Positions 1 to 6,312 of a stretch of DNA of 24,038 nt are shown in pieces (position 1 is the first letter of the stretch; the number at the start of each line of letters is the position of its first letter). Below the pieces are notes generated by a model. It had not been told where the DNA came from. It saw only the letters and a list, made by a program, of their open reading frames with translations, and made no database searches. Source of the stretch: a virus. A program made the translations under genes and the position numbers. The stretch lies in the IMG/VR virus record IMGVR_UViG_3300030109_003240, positions 1-24,038 of that record. One strand, given 5' to 3'.

Positions 1-153
1 TAGTATTTGCCAAAGGGTATATCTTTGAACGGCAATGCAATTATGACTAGCATTTTACATAAAACAGAAAGAAGATTGTCAAATGCTACAAACTGCTGGA
101 GGAACTATCGTTGGTTAGTAGAGTTAGTTGTGGCAGTTAGTGAAATTAAGATA

Positions 154-184
154 TTGACAATGCTTACGAAAGTAAGCATAGAAT
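154..184 (+). promoter_or_regulatory. candidate sigma70-type promoter ahead of the packaging operon
   Basis: A perfect -35 hexamer TTGACA (154-159) is followed after 19 bases by TAGAAT (179-184), which matches the -10 consensus at 5 of 6 positions. It lies 20 bases upstream of the small-terminase start codon. The 19-base spacer is longer than the 17-base optimum, so the promoter may be weak or need an activator. The spacer is almost wholly occupied by a palindrome, described separately, which would suit control by a bound dimer. No other comparably good promoter was seen in the window, so this could drive the whole late operon. Confidence 0.45.
160..179. promoter_or_regulatory. 20-bp palindrome (8+8 stem, GAAA loop) in promoter spacer
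   Basis: Arms ATGCTTAC (160-167) and GTAAGCAT (172-179) are perfect reverse complements around the four bases GAAA. As DNA this is a dyad between the -35 and -10 elements, a classic operator position. As RNA it would form an 8-bp hairpin with a stable GNRA tetraloop. No U-run follows, so it is not a normal intrinsic terminator. Operator versus RNA element cannot be decided from sequence alone. Confidence 0.5.
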
Positions 185-203
185 AACAAGGAAAGGAAAG
201 GCA

Positions 204-581
204 ATGAGTGAACTTACAGGTTACAAGCTAACTGCAAAGCAGAAGAAGTTAGTTGATACGTTAGTAGCAAAAGGATGTAGTATAAAAGATGCAAGTAAAG
301 ATGCTGGATATAGTGAAGGTGAAGCTGGTAGAGTTACTGCTAGCAAGACTTTGAAGCTACCACATGTGCAACAGTATATGATGAGTACGATAGCTGAGAA
401 TATAGGACTGAATGCTACGAAAGCACTACAGAGTATAGTGAAGCTAAGTAGCAATGCTAAATCAGAGTATGTGCAATTGGAAGCAAGTAAAGATTTACTG
501 GATAGGGCTGGATACAAAGCAGTAGATAAGGTCATGCATAGTGTGGCAGGAAACATCAAAGTTAGCATAGACCTCACGTGA
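204..581 (+). CDS. terS: terminase small subunit
   Basis: This 125-residue protein should recognise viral DNA and hand it to the large terminase for packaging. The N-terminal part (about residues 10-60, TAKQKKLVDTLVAKG then IKDASKDAGY) is a helix-turn-helix of the kind found in small terminases. The ending LLDRAGYKAVDKVMHS followed by IKVSIDL is very typical of phage small terminases. The start is supported by a purine-rich ribosome site AAGGAAAGG at 190-199. It is the first gene after the promoter at 154-184, with terL following in the same operon after several small genes. The last codons contain the sequence TCACGTGAAA, discussed in the findings. The family call is from recall of conserved patterns, not a search. 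Confidence 0.85.
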   Translation: MSELTGYKLTAKQKKLVDTLVAKGCSIKDASKDAGYSEGEAGRVTASKTLKLPHVQQYMMSTIAENIGLNATKALQSIVKLSSNAKSEYVQLEASKDLLDRAGYKAVDKVMHSVAGNIKVSIDLT

Positions 582-610
582 AAAGCTAGGGCAGTCTGCT
601 GAACTAGTAC

Positions 611-652
611 TGTGACAAACACATGGGGGGTCAAAAACTAGTGTTTGGCACA
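611..652 (+). other. long imperfect hairpin in the gap after terS
   Basis: TGTGACAAACAC (611-622) pairs with GTGTTTGGCACA (641-652) at 11 of 12 positions around an 18-base loop containing a run of six G. It lies in the 192-base stretch 582-773, the longest gene-free part of the window apart from the leader; I see no other structured element there. Candidate roles are a packaging signal (pac or cos regions often lie in or beside terS) or an RNA element between terS and the following genes. No U-run follows it. Confidence 0.4.
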
Positions 653-773
653 AGCAAGGGATAGTATACAAACATTTATGGAGAAAAAAGCTCGATGAAA
701 ATATTTACTAACTTAAAGGGATTGATTATGCGTGTTGCTGTGTTAATGTCTAATATATTGAGAAGGAGAAGAG

Positions 774-1079
774 ATGGCGAGAACTCCAGCTTGGACAAGG
801 AAAGAAGGGAAGAATCCGAAGGGCGGCTTGAACGCAAAGGGTCGAGCAAGCTACAAGGGAGGAACTCTAAAATCTCCAGTAAAGTCAGGGGACAACCCAA
901 GAAGAGCAAGCTTTCTGGCAAGAATGGGGGGAATGCGAGGACCGGAAAGGGACTCAAAGGGAAGACCAACAAGACTTCTTCTCAGCCTAAGAGCGTGGGG
1001 AGCATCAAGCAAAGCCGACGCAAAACGAAAGGCAGCAGCAATCTCACGAAGAAATAAAGCCAAGAAAAAGAAAGGATAA
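774..1079 (+). CDS. small basic DUF6321-like protein
   Basis: A 101-residue, strongly basic protein. It begins MARTPAWTRKEGKNPKGGLN and carries NPRRASFLARMGGMRGP (41-57), SKGRPTRLLLSLRAWG (61-76) and a Lys/Arg tail SRRNKAKKKKG. From memory this pattern matches the phage family DUF6321; function is unknown. The start has a strong AAGGAG site (763-768) 5 bases upstream. Its SKGRPTR segment resembles an AT-hook core (GRP with basic flanks), so nucleic-acid binding is plausible but inferred. It begins a run of four small basic genes between terS and terL, a placement suggesting a role in DNA packaging or genome condensation. An overlapping frame (695-1057) is also open but was rejected. Confidence 0.75.
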   Translation: MARTPAWTRKEGKNPKGGLNAKGRASYKGGTLKSPVKSGDNPRRASFLARMGGMRGPERDSKGRPTRLLLSLRAWGASSKADAKRKAAAISRRNKAKKKKG

Positions 1080-1083
1080 CACT

Positions 1084-1221
1084 ATGCCTATGGGAAAAGG
1101 AACTTACGGAAGTAAAAGAGGAAGACCACCAGCGAAGAAGAATGGTTTGACTGCAAAGCAGAAGACTCTTCCTAAACAACTGCAATCAAAAATTATGGCT
1201 TCTAAAAAGAAGAAGAAGTAA
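1084..1221 (+). CDS. 45-residue Lys/Arg-rich protein with AT-hook-like motif
   Basis: The frame encodes 45 residues starting MPMGKGTYGSKRGRPP and ending in five lysines. KRGRPPAKK (residues 11-19) fits an AT-hook, a motif that inserts an Arg-Gly-Arg-Pro core into the minor groove of AT-rich DNA. This fits the AT-rich genome, but DNA binding is an inference. AAGGA about 10 bases before the ATG supports the start. The stop TAA overlaps the next ATG by one base, indicating coupled translation. I recall similar MPMGKGTYGS openings in small proteins from marine phages, but cannot give a family name. Confidence 0.7.
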   Translation: MPMGKGTYGSKRGRPPAKKNGLTAKQKTLPKQLQSKIMASKKKKK

Positions 1222-1385
1222 TGGCAGTCAACGCAGCTGGAAACTATACACAGCCAAAGATGAGAGCTGCATTGTTTCGCAGAATCAAGGCTAGTGGTAA
1301 AGGTGGAAGACCAGGGCAATGGTCTGCACGAAAGGCACAGATGTTAGCCAAACAATATAAAGCCAAAGGTGGTGGATATACCTAA
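1221..1385 (+). CDS. 54-residue basic protein with GGRPGQWSARKAQM core
   Basis: A 54-residue protein starting MAVNAAGNYTQPKMRAALF, with the core KGGRPGQWSARKAQMLAKQY (27-46) and ending AKGGGYT. The core is a pattern I recall as recurring in small proteins of marine phages, alone or fused to longer proteins; function is unknown. It overlaps the previous stop and the next start by one base each (TAATG), so the genes are translated together. It is basic and contains another Gly-Arg-Pro tripeptide, so a nucleic-acid-linked role is reasonable but unproven. Confidence 0.7.
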   Translation: MAVNAAGNYTQPKMRAALFRRIKASGKGGRPGQWSARKAQMLAKQYKAKGGGYT

Positions 1386-1633
1386 TGGCTTTAGCAAAGA
1401 GTCAAAGAAGCCTACGAGCATGGACAAGACAAAAGTGGCGAACTAAGTCTGGTAAACCCTCTCTCAAAACTGGGGAGAGGTATTTACCAGAGTCGGCAAT
1501 AAAATCTTTATCTGATGAAGAGTATCGAGCAACGACTCGAAAGAAAAGAGCAGCAATGCGTAAGGGCAAACAAGTTGCTAAACAACCAAAGAAGATTGCA
1601 AAGAAGACAGCATCTTACAGAAAGTTTACATGA
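1385..1633 (+). CDS. small basic DUF5872-like protein
   Basis: An 82-residue basic protein with LAKSQRSLRAWTRQKWRTKS near the start, GERYLPESAIKSLSDEEY (31-48) and a tail of KQVAKQPKKIAKKTASYR. This order matches what I recall as DUF5872, a family of unknown function seen in phages and some large eukaryotic viruses. It overlaps its upstream neighbour by one base and its downstream neighbour by four (ATGA). It is the last of four consecutive basic micro-proteins between the terminase genes. The Trp-rich N-terminal segment and Lys-rich tail suggest nucleic-acid contact, which is inference. Confidence 0.7.
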   Translation: MALAKSQRSLRAWTRQKWRTKSGKPSLKTGERYLPESAIKSLSDEEYRATTRKKRAAMRKGKQVAKQPKKIAKKTASYRKFT

Positions 1634-1830
1634 GTTTTATAAACAGTCTTAAACCAGAGCATCATAGAATACTCCGTGAAGTAGTAAGAAGAGTACACTT
1701 TCAATACTTTGACGAGAAACATACAGCTTCCTTCATCACTAATAAAATGCTAGATAATATGATTGAAGCACAAGGTCAGGAGACAGCAGAGAAAATATTA
1801 AAGGCAAGCATAGACAAAGGTCTCAAATAA
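1630..1830 (+). CDS. hypothetical small protein upstream of terL
   Basis: A 66-residue, mostly helical protein beginning MSFINSLKPEHHRILREVVR, with HFQYFDEKHTASFITNKMLD in the middle. It overlaps the preceding stop by four bases (ATGA) and ends two bases before the terL ATG, so it is tightly coupled to both. I recall comparable short proteins with an EHHRI..EVV..VHFQYFD pattern directly upstream of terL in marine phages. I know of no function. Its position makes a terminase accessory role possible, but nothing in the sequence shows one. Confidence 0.7.
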   Translation: MSFINSLKPEHHRILREVVRRVHFQYFDEKHTASFITNKMLDNMIEAQGQETAEKILKASIDKGLK

Positions 1831-1831
1831 T

Positions 1832-3355
1832 ATGGACTTTACTTACAAGCCTGATGGAGAAGTCTTAAAAAATTTTATGAAGGACAATAATTTTTTTCGT
1901 GGTATTCGAGGTCCAGTTGGTTCTGGTAAATCTGTTGCTTGTTGTGTTGAAGTATTCCGAAGAGCATTAGAGCAGAAGCAGAACAAAGAAGGGATTCGTA
2001 AATCTCGTTGGGCAATAATTAGAAATACAAATCCACAGCTTAGAACTACAACAATAAAGACTTGGCTTGATTGGTTTCCAGAGAATGAGTGGGGAAACTT
2101 TCATTGGTCTGTTCCTTACACTCACCACATTCAAATGAATGATTTAGACCTTGAGGTTATCTTTCTTGCTCTTGATAGACCAGAAGATGTGAAGAAACTT
2201 CTTTCTCTTGAACTCACTGGTATATGGGTAAATGAAGCTAGAGAGATTCCGAAAAGTATTCTTGATGCGTGTACTATGCGTGTTGGTAGATTCCCAAGTA
2301 TGAGAGATGGAGGGTCAAGTTGGTCAGGTGTTATCTGTGATACCAACGCACCAGAAGAAGACCACTGGTGGGCAATAATGTCAGGTGAAGTTCCCATACC
2401 AGACCATATTCCAAGAGAGCAAGCAACGATGTTAATCAAACCTGATAACTGGAGTTTCTTTACACAGCCACCAGCAATGAAAGAAAATCTTGGGGAAAAG
2501 GGTGAAGTATTATCTTATTCCCCAACCTCTGAAGCTGAGAATAATAAGAACATATTACAAAGCTATTATCCAAATATTGTAAGAGGTAAAACAAAGAGTT
2601 GGATAGATGTCTATGTAATGAATCGTTTAGGTATGATTCAAGATGGTAAGCCAGTCTATCCAGATTTTGTAAGTGATACACACATTGCACAAGAGGAAAT
2701 ACCTATTGCTGCTGGTGTTCCTTTATATATTGGAATTGATTTTGGTCTTACTCCTTCTGCTGTGTTTGCACAGAAGGTTCGAGGTCGATGGTTAATACAG
2801 TCTGAGATTGTTGCTGTTGATATGGGTATAGTTCGGTTTGCAGAATTATTAAGACAAGAGATTGCTACACGATTTAATAGTCTTGATGTGTATATTTATG
2901 GAGACCCAGCTGGGGATTTTAGGGCGCAAACAGATGAGTCAACTCCTTTTCAGATTCTTAGAGGAGCTGGATTAAAAGCAACGCCAGCTCCAAGTAATAG
3001 CATAGACCTTAGACTTGAATCAGTTTCTTCACAACTTACAAAAATGGTAGATGGAAAGTCTGGTTTCTTAATGGATAGAAGATGTCCTCAACTTATAAAA
3101 GGATTTCAAGTTGGCTACTGCTATAGGAGAATGCAAGTGTCAGGAGAAAGATACGAAGACAAACCTGAAAAAAATATGTTCTCTCATGTTCATGATGCCT
3201 TGCAATATCTAATGCTGGGAGCTGGAGAGGGAAGAAGTTTGATGTCAGGACAGAAACCTTTGAAAGCATTCAACGCAAGAAAAGGCTTTGATTTATTTAA
3301 AAGACCTAGTATTAGTAGAACTAGAACCTTTTTTGGAAATGACTTAAGGAGATAA
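1832..3355 (+). CDS. terL: terminase large subunit (packaging ATPase and nuclease)
   Basis: The 507-residue motor drives DNA into the prohead and cuts it. The N-terminal ATPase shows Walker A GPVGSGKS (27-34) and a Walker B-like strand LTGIWVNEARE (128-138), with Asn-Glu (134-135) in place of the usual Asp-Glu. This variant is familiar among phage terminases and keeps the catalytic Glu135. The C-terminal RNase H-fold nuclease shows three acidic sites: GIDFG (Asp303), YGDPAG (Asp358) and SHVHDALQYL (His454, Asp455). Length is normal for the family and no motif is missing. It starts two bases after the preceding stop and is followed by the portal region, the usual packaging-to-head order. Confidence 0.97.
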   Translation: MDFTYKPDGEVLKNFMKDNNFFRGIRGPVGSGKSVACCVEVFRRALEQKQNKEGIRKSRWAIIRNTNPQLRTTTIKTWLDWFPENEWGNFHWSVPYTHHIQMNDLDLEVIFLALDRPEDVKKLLSLELTGIWVNEAREIPKSILDACTMRVGRFPSMRDGGSSWSGVICDTNAPEEDHWWAIMSGEVPIPDHIPREQATMLIKPDNWSFFTQPPAMKENLGEKGEVLSYSPTSEAENNKNILQSYYPNIVRGKTKSWIDVYVMNRLGMIQDGKPVYPDFVSDTHIAQEEIPIAAGVPLYIGIDFGLTPSAVFAQKVRGRWLIQSEIVAVDMGIVRFAELLRQEIATRFNSLDVYIYGDPAGDFRAQTDESTPFQILRGAGLKATPAPSNSIDLRLESVSSQLTKMVDGKSGFLMDRRCPQLIKGFQVGYCYRRMQVSGERYEDKPEKNMFSHVHDALQYLMLGAGEGRSLMSGQKPLKAFNARKGFDLFKRPSISRTRTFFGNDLRR

Positions 3356-3357
3356 AT

Positions 3358-3651
3358 ATGTGTTTTGGTGGTGGCGGCAGTCCTACTCCTGAACCTAGAC
3401 AAGAGGTTAGAGAAGAGACAAAGCAAGCAAAAAAAGAAGAAGAAGAAGTAAAAATAAAAAACAGACAAGAAGCTCTTGAAAAAGAAGTTGAAACGTCTGC
3501 ACCAGTCAAAACAAGTTTATTCTACGATACTGGAGGAACAGTCTTCAGAAGAAGAGTTGGTCGAGGTTCATTATTTACAAGTAGCCCAGGGGGGTCTGGT
3601 TTTCTTTCACAGGGTAGAGAGCAAACACCTACAGGATTGAGAAGGTACTAA
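3358..3651 (+). CDS. small MCFGGGGS-type protein between terL and portal
   Basis: A 97-residue protein with three visible parts: a Gly/Pro-rich start MCFGGGGSPTPEPR; a highly charged, probably helical segment (about 15-47) rich in Glu, Lys and Gln; and a Gly/Ser/Arg tail ending GLRRY. GGAG at 3347-3350 lies 7 bases before the ATG. Proteins with an MCFGGG start lie between terL and portal in other marine phages I can recall, with no assigned function. The Cys at position 2 is unusual, but there is no hydrophobic signal before it, so I do not call it a lipoprotein. A virion or prohead role is inferred from context only. Confidence 0.65.
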   Translation: MCFGGGGSPTPEPRQEVREETKQAKKEEEEVKIKNRQEALEKEVETSAPVKTSLFYDTGGTVFRRRVGRGSLFTSSPGGSGFLSQGREQTPTGLRRY

Positions 3652-3652
3652 T

Positions 3653-5251
3653 ATGCATATTGGTATGCCAACAGAACCAAAAGCATTAGCTCAATATTAT
3701 ATGGAAAAGTTTGAAAAGGCGAAAGCTATTCGTCAGCACTTTGAAGATGTCTATGATGATTGTTATGAATTTACTATGCCTATGCGAGAAACATTTAAAT
3801 CTAAGACCATAGGAGAACGTAGAGATGAAAAGATATTTGATGAAACTGCTGTCGTTGGAGTACAAGAATTTGCATCAAGACTCCAGCAAGGACTTGTCCC
3901 CAACTTTGCTCGTTGGGCTGATTTTACTGCTGGCTCAGAAATACCAGAATCAGAACGAGATGCAATCAACAATCAGCTTGAAGAAATAACTGAGTTTGTT
4001 TTTGAGATACTACAGAACTCAAACTTTGCACAAGAGGTTCATGAATCATTTATGGACTTGGCTGTTGGTACTGGTGTGCTTTATGTTTCTGAAGGGGATG
4101 CTATTAATCCAATTACTTTTTCTGCTATACCATTACCGCATGTAGTTCTTGATGTTGGTCCGAATGATAATATTGACCATGTGTATAGAGAAAGAAGTGT
4201 TCGCTATTCTGATTTACATATTTTGTTTCCTGATATTGAGTTGCCACAAGAGTTACAAAATTCAATGATGGCGAGTCCAGACCAAAAGACAAAACTATTA
4301 GAAGTTGTTTGTAAAGATTATTCAAAATTAAATGAAGATGCTTTTTTATATGTATGTATTGAAACAGCAACCAAGACAGTTCTTAAGTCAGAAGCATTAA
4401 GTGGGACTGGTAGTAATCCATATATATGTTTTAGATGGAATACATGTTCTGGTGAAGTATATGGAAGAGGTCCATTATTCAATGCACTTAGTGCAATCAA
4501 GACTACTAATCTTACAGTAAAAGATATTCTTGAGAATGCTGCTATGGCAATAGCTGGTATATATCAAATGGATGATGATGGTGTTATAAATCCAGATACA
4601 ATTAATCTTGTGCCAGGGACTGTTATACCAAAAGCACCAAACTCTCAAGGACTACAACCTATTCGACAAGCTGGTGATTTGAACTTTACAAATTTTATTT
4701 TGAGTGACATGCGTAATAATATAAAGAAAGCATTGTATAACGATATGCTTGGTAATCCAGATAGAACACCAGCAAGTGCAACTGAAGTTGCAGAAAGAAT
4801 GGCAGACCTAAGTAGGCGTATGGGTTCTGCTTTTGGAAGATTGCAAGCTGAAATGGTGCAACCAGTTCTTGCTCGCGTAGTACATATACTAAAGAAACAA
4901 GGTCGTATAGAACTGCCAACATTAAATGGCAGACAAATAAAAGTTAAATCAATATCACCATTAGCACAGGCACAAGCAAACTCAGATATATCTGCTATAG
5001 CAAGATGGTTAGAATTAGTTGGAGGAGCATTCGGTCCACAAGTAGTTAATCTTTTGGTTAATAGTGAACAGACTGCTGCACATTTAGCTAAGAAGTTTGG
5101 TGTTCCTGATACGCTAATAAGAGATGTTGCTGAACGACAACAAATAGTTGCTGCTGCTCAACAGATGGCACAACAACAAATGCAACAACCACAACAAGCT
5201 ATGGGTCAAGGAATGGAGGAAGCACCAAATGAACAAATCGCTGCAGAATGA
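3653..5251 (+). CDS. portal (head-tail connector) protein
   Basis: A 532-residue protein matching T7 gp8-type head-tail connectors in length, position and pattern (Head-tail_con family, from recall). It forms the ring at the DNA entry vertex and contacts the terminase and tail. Typical segments include RRDEKIFDETAVVGVQEFAS (57-76), then RWADF, a central FRWNTCSGEVYGRGP and the NPDRTPASATEVAERM segment (about 368-383) found in this family. AGAAGG about 8 bases upstream supports the first ATG over a second at codon 5. The C-terminus (about 496-519) is Gln-rich, from a CAA-rich stretch of DNA that could vary in length. Its end overlaps the next gene by 23 bases. Confidence 0.93.
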   Translation: MHIGMPTEPKALAQYYMEKFEKAKAIRQHFEDVYDDCYEFTMPMRETFKSKTIGERRDEKIFDETAVVGVQEFASRLQQGLVPNFARWADFTAGSEIPESERDAINNQLEEITEFVFEILQNSNFAQEVHESFMDLAVGTGVLYVSEGDAINPITFSAIPLPHVVLDVGPNDNIDHVYRERSVRYSDLHILFPDIELPQELQNSMMASPDQKTKLLEVVCKDYSKLNEDAFLYVCIETATKTVLKSEALSGTGSNPYICFRWNTCSGEVYGRGPLFNALSAIKTTNLTVKDILENAAMAIAGIYQMDDDGVINPDTINLVPGTVIPKAPNSQGLQPIRQAGDLNFTNFILSDMRNNIKKALYNDMLGNPDRTPASATEVAERMADLSRRMGSAFGRLQAEMVQPVLARVVHILKKQGRIELPTLNGRQIKVKSISPLAQAQANSDISAIARWLELVGGAFGPQVVNLLVNSEQTAAHLAKKFGVPDTLIRDVAERQQIVAAAQQMAQQQMQQPQQAMGQGMEEAPNEQIAAE

Positions 5252-5513
5252 AACAAAAGCAATCTCAAGTAGATTTGACGGATATCCAAGAAGCAAGGAT
5301 GATGAGGATACTATAAGCCTTAATATGCATGCTTTATTTAACTCACCAGTTGGTAAAGAGGTATTGAAATATTTACGAAGTATAACTATTGAAGCAGTTC
5401 ATGGTTCAGCAGTAACTGATGAAGTTCTAAGACATGCAGAGGGTTCAAGGTTTATTGTAGGTGTTATTGAAAGACGAATAGCACATGGTGATAAAGTAGC
5501 AAGAGAGGATTAA
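5229..5513 (+). CDS. Bbp19-like small head-module protein
   Basis: I choose ATG at 5229 because GGAGGA (5215-5220) stands 8 bases before it; a longer reading from 5148 adds only out-of-frame portal sequence. The 94-residue product starts MNKSLQNETKAISSRFDGYP and has FNSPVGKEVLKYLRSI, then RHAEGSRFIVGVIERRI. The spacing of FxSPxGxxVLxxL and a downstream EGxRxxVxxI resembles Bbp19-type proteins found between portal and scaffold or capsid genes in podophages. The role is not well defined; a head-assembly function is inferred from position. It ends one base before the scaffold ATG. Confidence 0.7.
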   Translation: MNKSLQNETKAISSRFDGYPRSKDDEDTISLNMHALFNSPVGKEVLKYLRSITIEAVHGSAVTDEVLRHAEGSRFIVGVIERRIAHGDKVARED

Positions 5514-5514
5514 A

Positions 5515-6312
5515 ATGAGTGAAGAACAAACAACAGAAGAAAATGTTTCACGTGAAACAACAGTCGGACAACAAATAGAAACAAACAATACCCCTACAAC
5601 CCCTACAACTCCTACAAGTGAATCAGCACCAACAGAGGAACAGAGTGTTGAGTCTATGGGAGAAAGACCAGCTTGGTTGCCTGAGAAGTTTAAATCAGCA
5701 GAAGATATGGCAAACTCTTACTCTCAACTTGAAGGTAAGTTAAGTCAGAAAGAAGATGATATAAAGTCACAAGTAATGAAAGACTTGGAAGCAGAAGCAT
5801 ATAAAGACAGACCTGAAAAAAAGGGTGACTATATTCTACCAGAAGGTATTGATGATGAGTTAGCAAGAAGTAATGAGTTGCTTGAGTGGTGGGCTAACCA
5901 ATCGTATGAAAATGGGTATAGCCAAGATGAGTTTGCTGAAGGTATTGAAATGTATAAAAAAGCAATGAATATTGGCATGTCTGACCCAGAAGCAGAAATG
6001 AAAACACTTGGTGACAATGCAAAAGAAAGAGTCCAAGCAGTAGAGTTATGGTCCAATAAGTTCTTTACACCAGAACAGCATGCTGAGATTGCAACATTAT
6101 GTTCAACAGCCGAAGGTGTTAAGGCTATGGAAACTGTTATTAATGCTTTGAAAGGTAGCACATCTATTGGTGATGCTTCACCTACTGGTCAACAAAATGA
6201 AGCTGGACTAAGAGAGATGATGAAAGATGAAAGATATTGGAGCATGACAAAGCGTGACCCAAACTATGTTCGTCAAGTAGAAGAAGGTTTCCAAAAACTA
6301 TTTAATAAATGA
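5515..6312 (+). CDS. capsid assembly (scaffold) protein
   Basis: A 265-residue acidic protein equivalent to T7 gp9, which directs capsid shell assembly and leaves before maturation. The first 45 residues are Thr/Glu/Pro-rich and look disordered. The motif RPAWLPEKFKSAEDMANSYS (52-71) is a hallmark of this family. The rest is helical and charged, ending RQVEEGFQKLFNK, and such C-termini commonly bind the coat protein. GAGGA shortly upstream supports the start. The disordered N-terminus holds a perfect parS sequence (residues 10-15, NVSRET) and a three-copy 9-bp repeat. The four-base ATGA overlap couples it to the next gene. Function is confident from motif, size and neighbours. Confidence 0.88.
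   Translation: MSEEQTTEENVSRETTVGQQIETNNTPTTPTTPTSESAPTEEQSVESMGERPAWLPEKFKSAEDMANSYSQLEGKLSQKEDDIKSQVMKDLEAEAYKDRPEKKGDYILPEGIDDELARSNELLEWWANQSYENGYSQDEFAEGIEMYKKAMNIGMSDPEAEMKTLGDNAKERVQAVELWSNKFFTPEQHAEIATLCSTAEGVKAMETVINALKGSTSIGDASPTGQQNEAGLREMMKDERYWSMTKRDPNYVRQVEEGFQKLFNK
5544..5559. promoter_or_regulatory. parS: perfect parS-type ParB-binding palindrome inside the scaffold gene
   Basis: The 16 bases TGTTTCACGTGAAACA are a perfect palindrome and match exactly the consensus parS bound by chromosomal ParB proteins of most bacteria. The symmetry stops exactly at the 16-bp site. The chance of this exact word in a window of this size is about 6 in a million under equal base use. It encodes Asn-Val-Ser-Arg-Glu-Thr in a flexible region. 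No ParA or ParB gene is visible here, so the binder would have to be the host protein. The sequence match is certain; the biological role is inference. Confidence 0.7.
5591..5617 (+). repeat. three tandem 9-bp repeats (Pro-Thr-Thr)
   Basis: CCCCTACAA occurs twice in a row (5591-5599 and 5600-5608), followed by CTCCTACAA (5609-5617). It encodes repeated Pro-Thr-Thr in the disordered N-terminus of the scaffold protein. It is a likely site of slippage-driven length variation without loss of frame. Confidence 0.8.

Noticed and set aside
43-186. 47-codon open frame in the leader
   Set aside because: No ribosome site, no recognisable product, and it runs through the promoter and palindrome. The same frame is open back to the TAG at base 1, so length alone is weak evidence.
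623-664. 13-codon mini-frame starting in the hairpin loop
   Set aside because: No ribosome site, too short to test and no known match.
695-1057. 120-codon open frame overlapping the DUF6321-like gene
   Set aside because: It is out of frame with a recognisable conserved protein that has a stronger ribosome site (AAGGAG at 763). Its apparent Lys/Arg/Ser richness follows from the basic codons of the true frame.
5148-5228. Longer start for the Bbp19-like gene
   Set aside because: The extra 27 residues are out-of-frame readings of the Gln-rich end of the portal, and GGAGGA sits at the right distance from ATG 5229.
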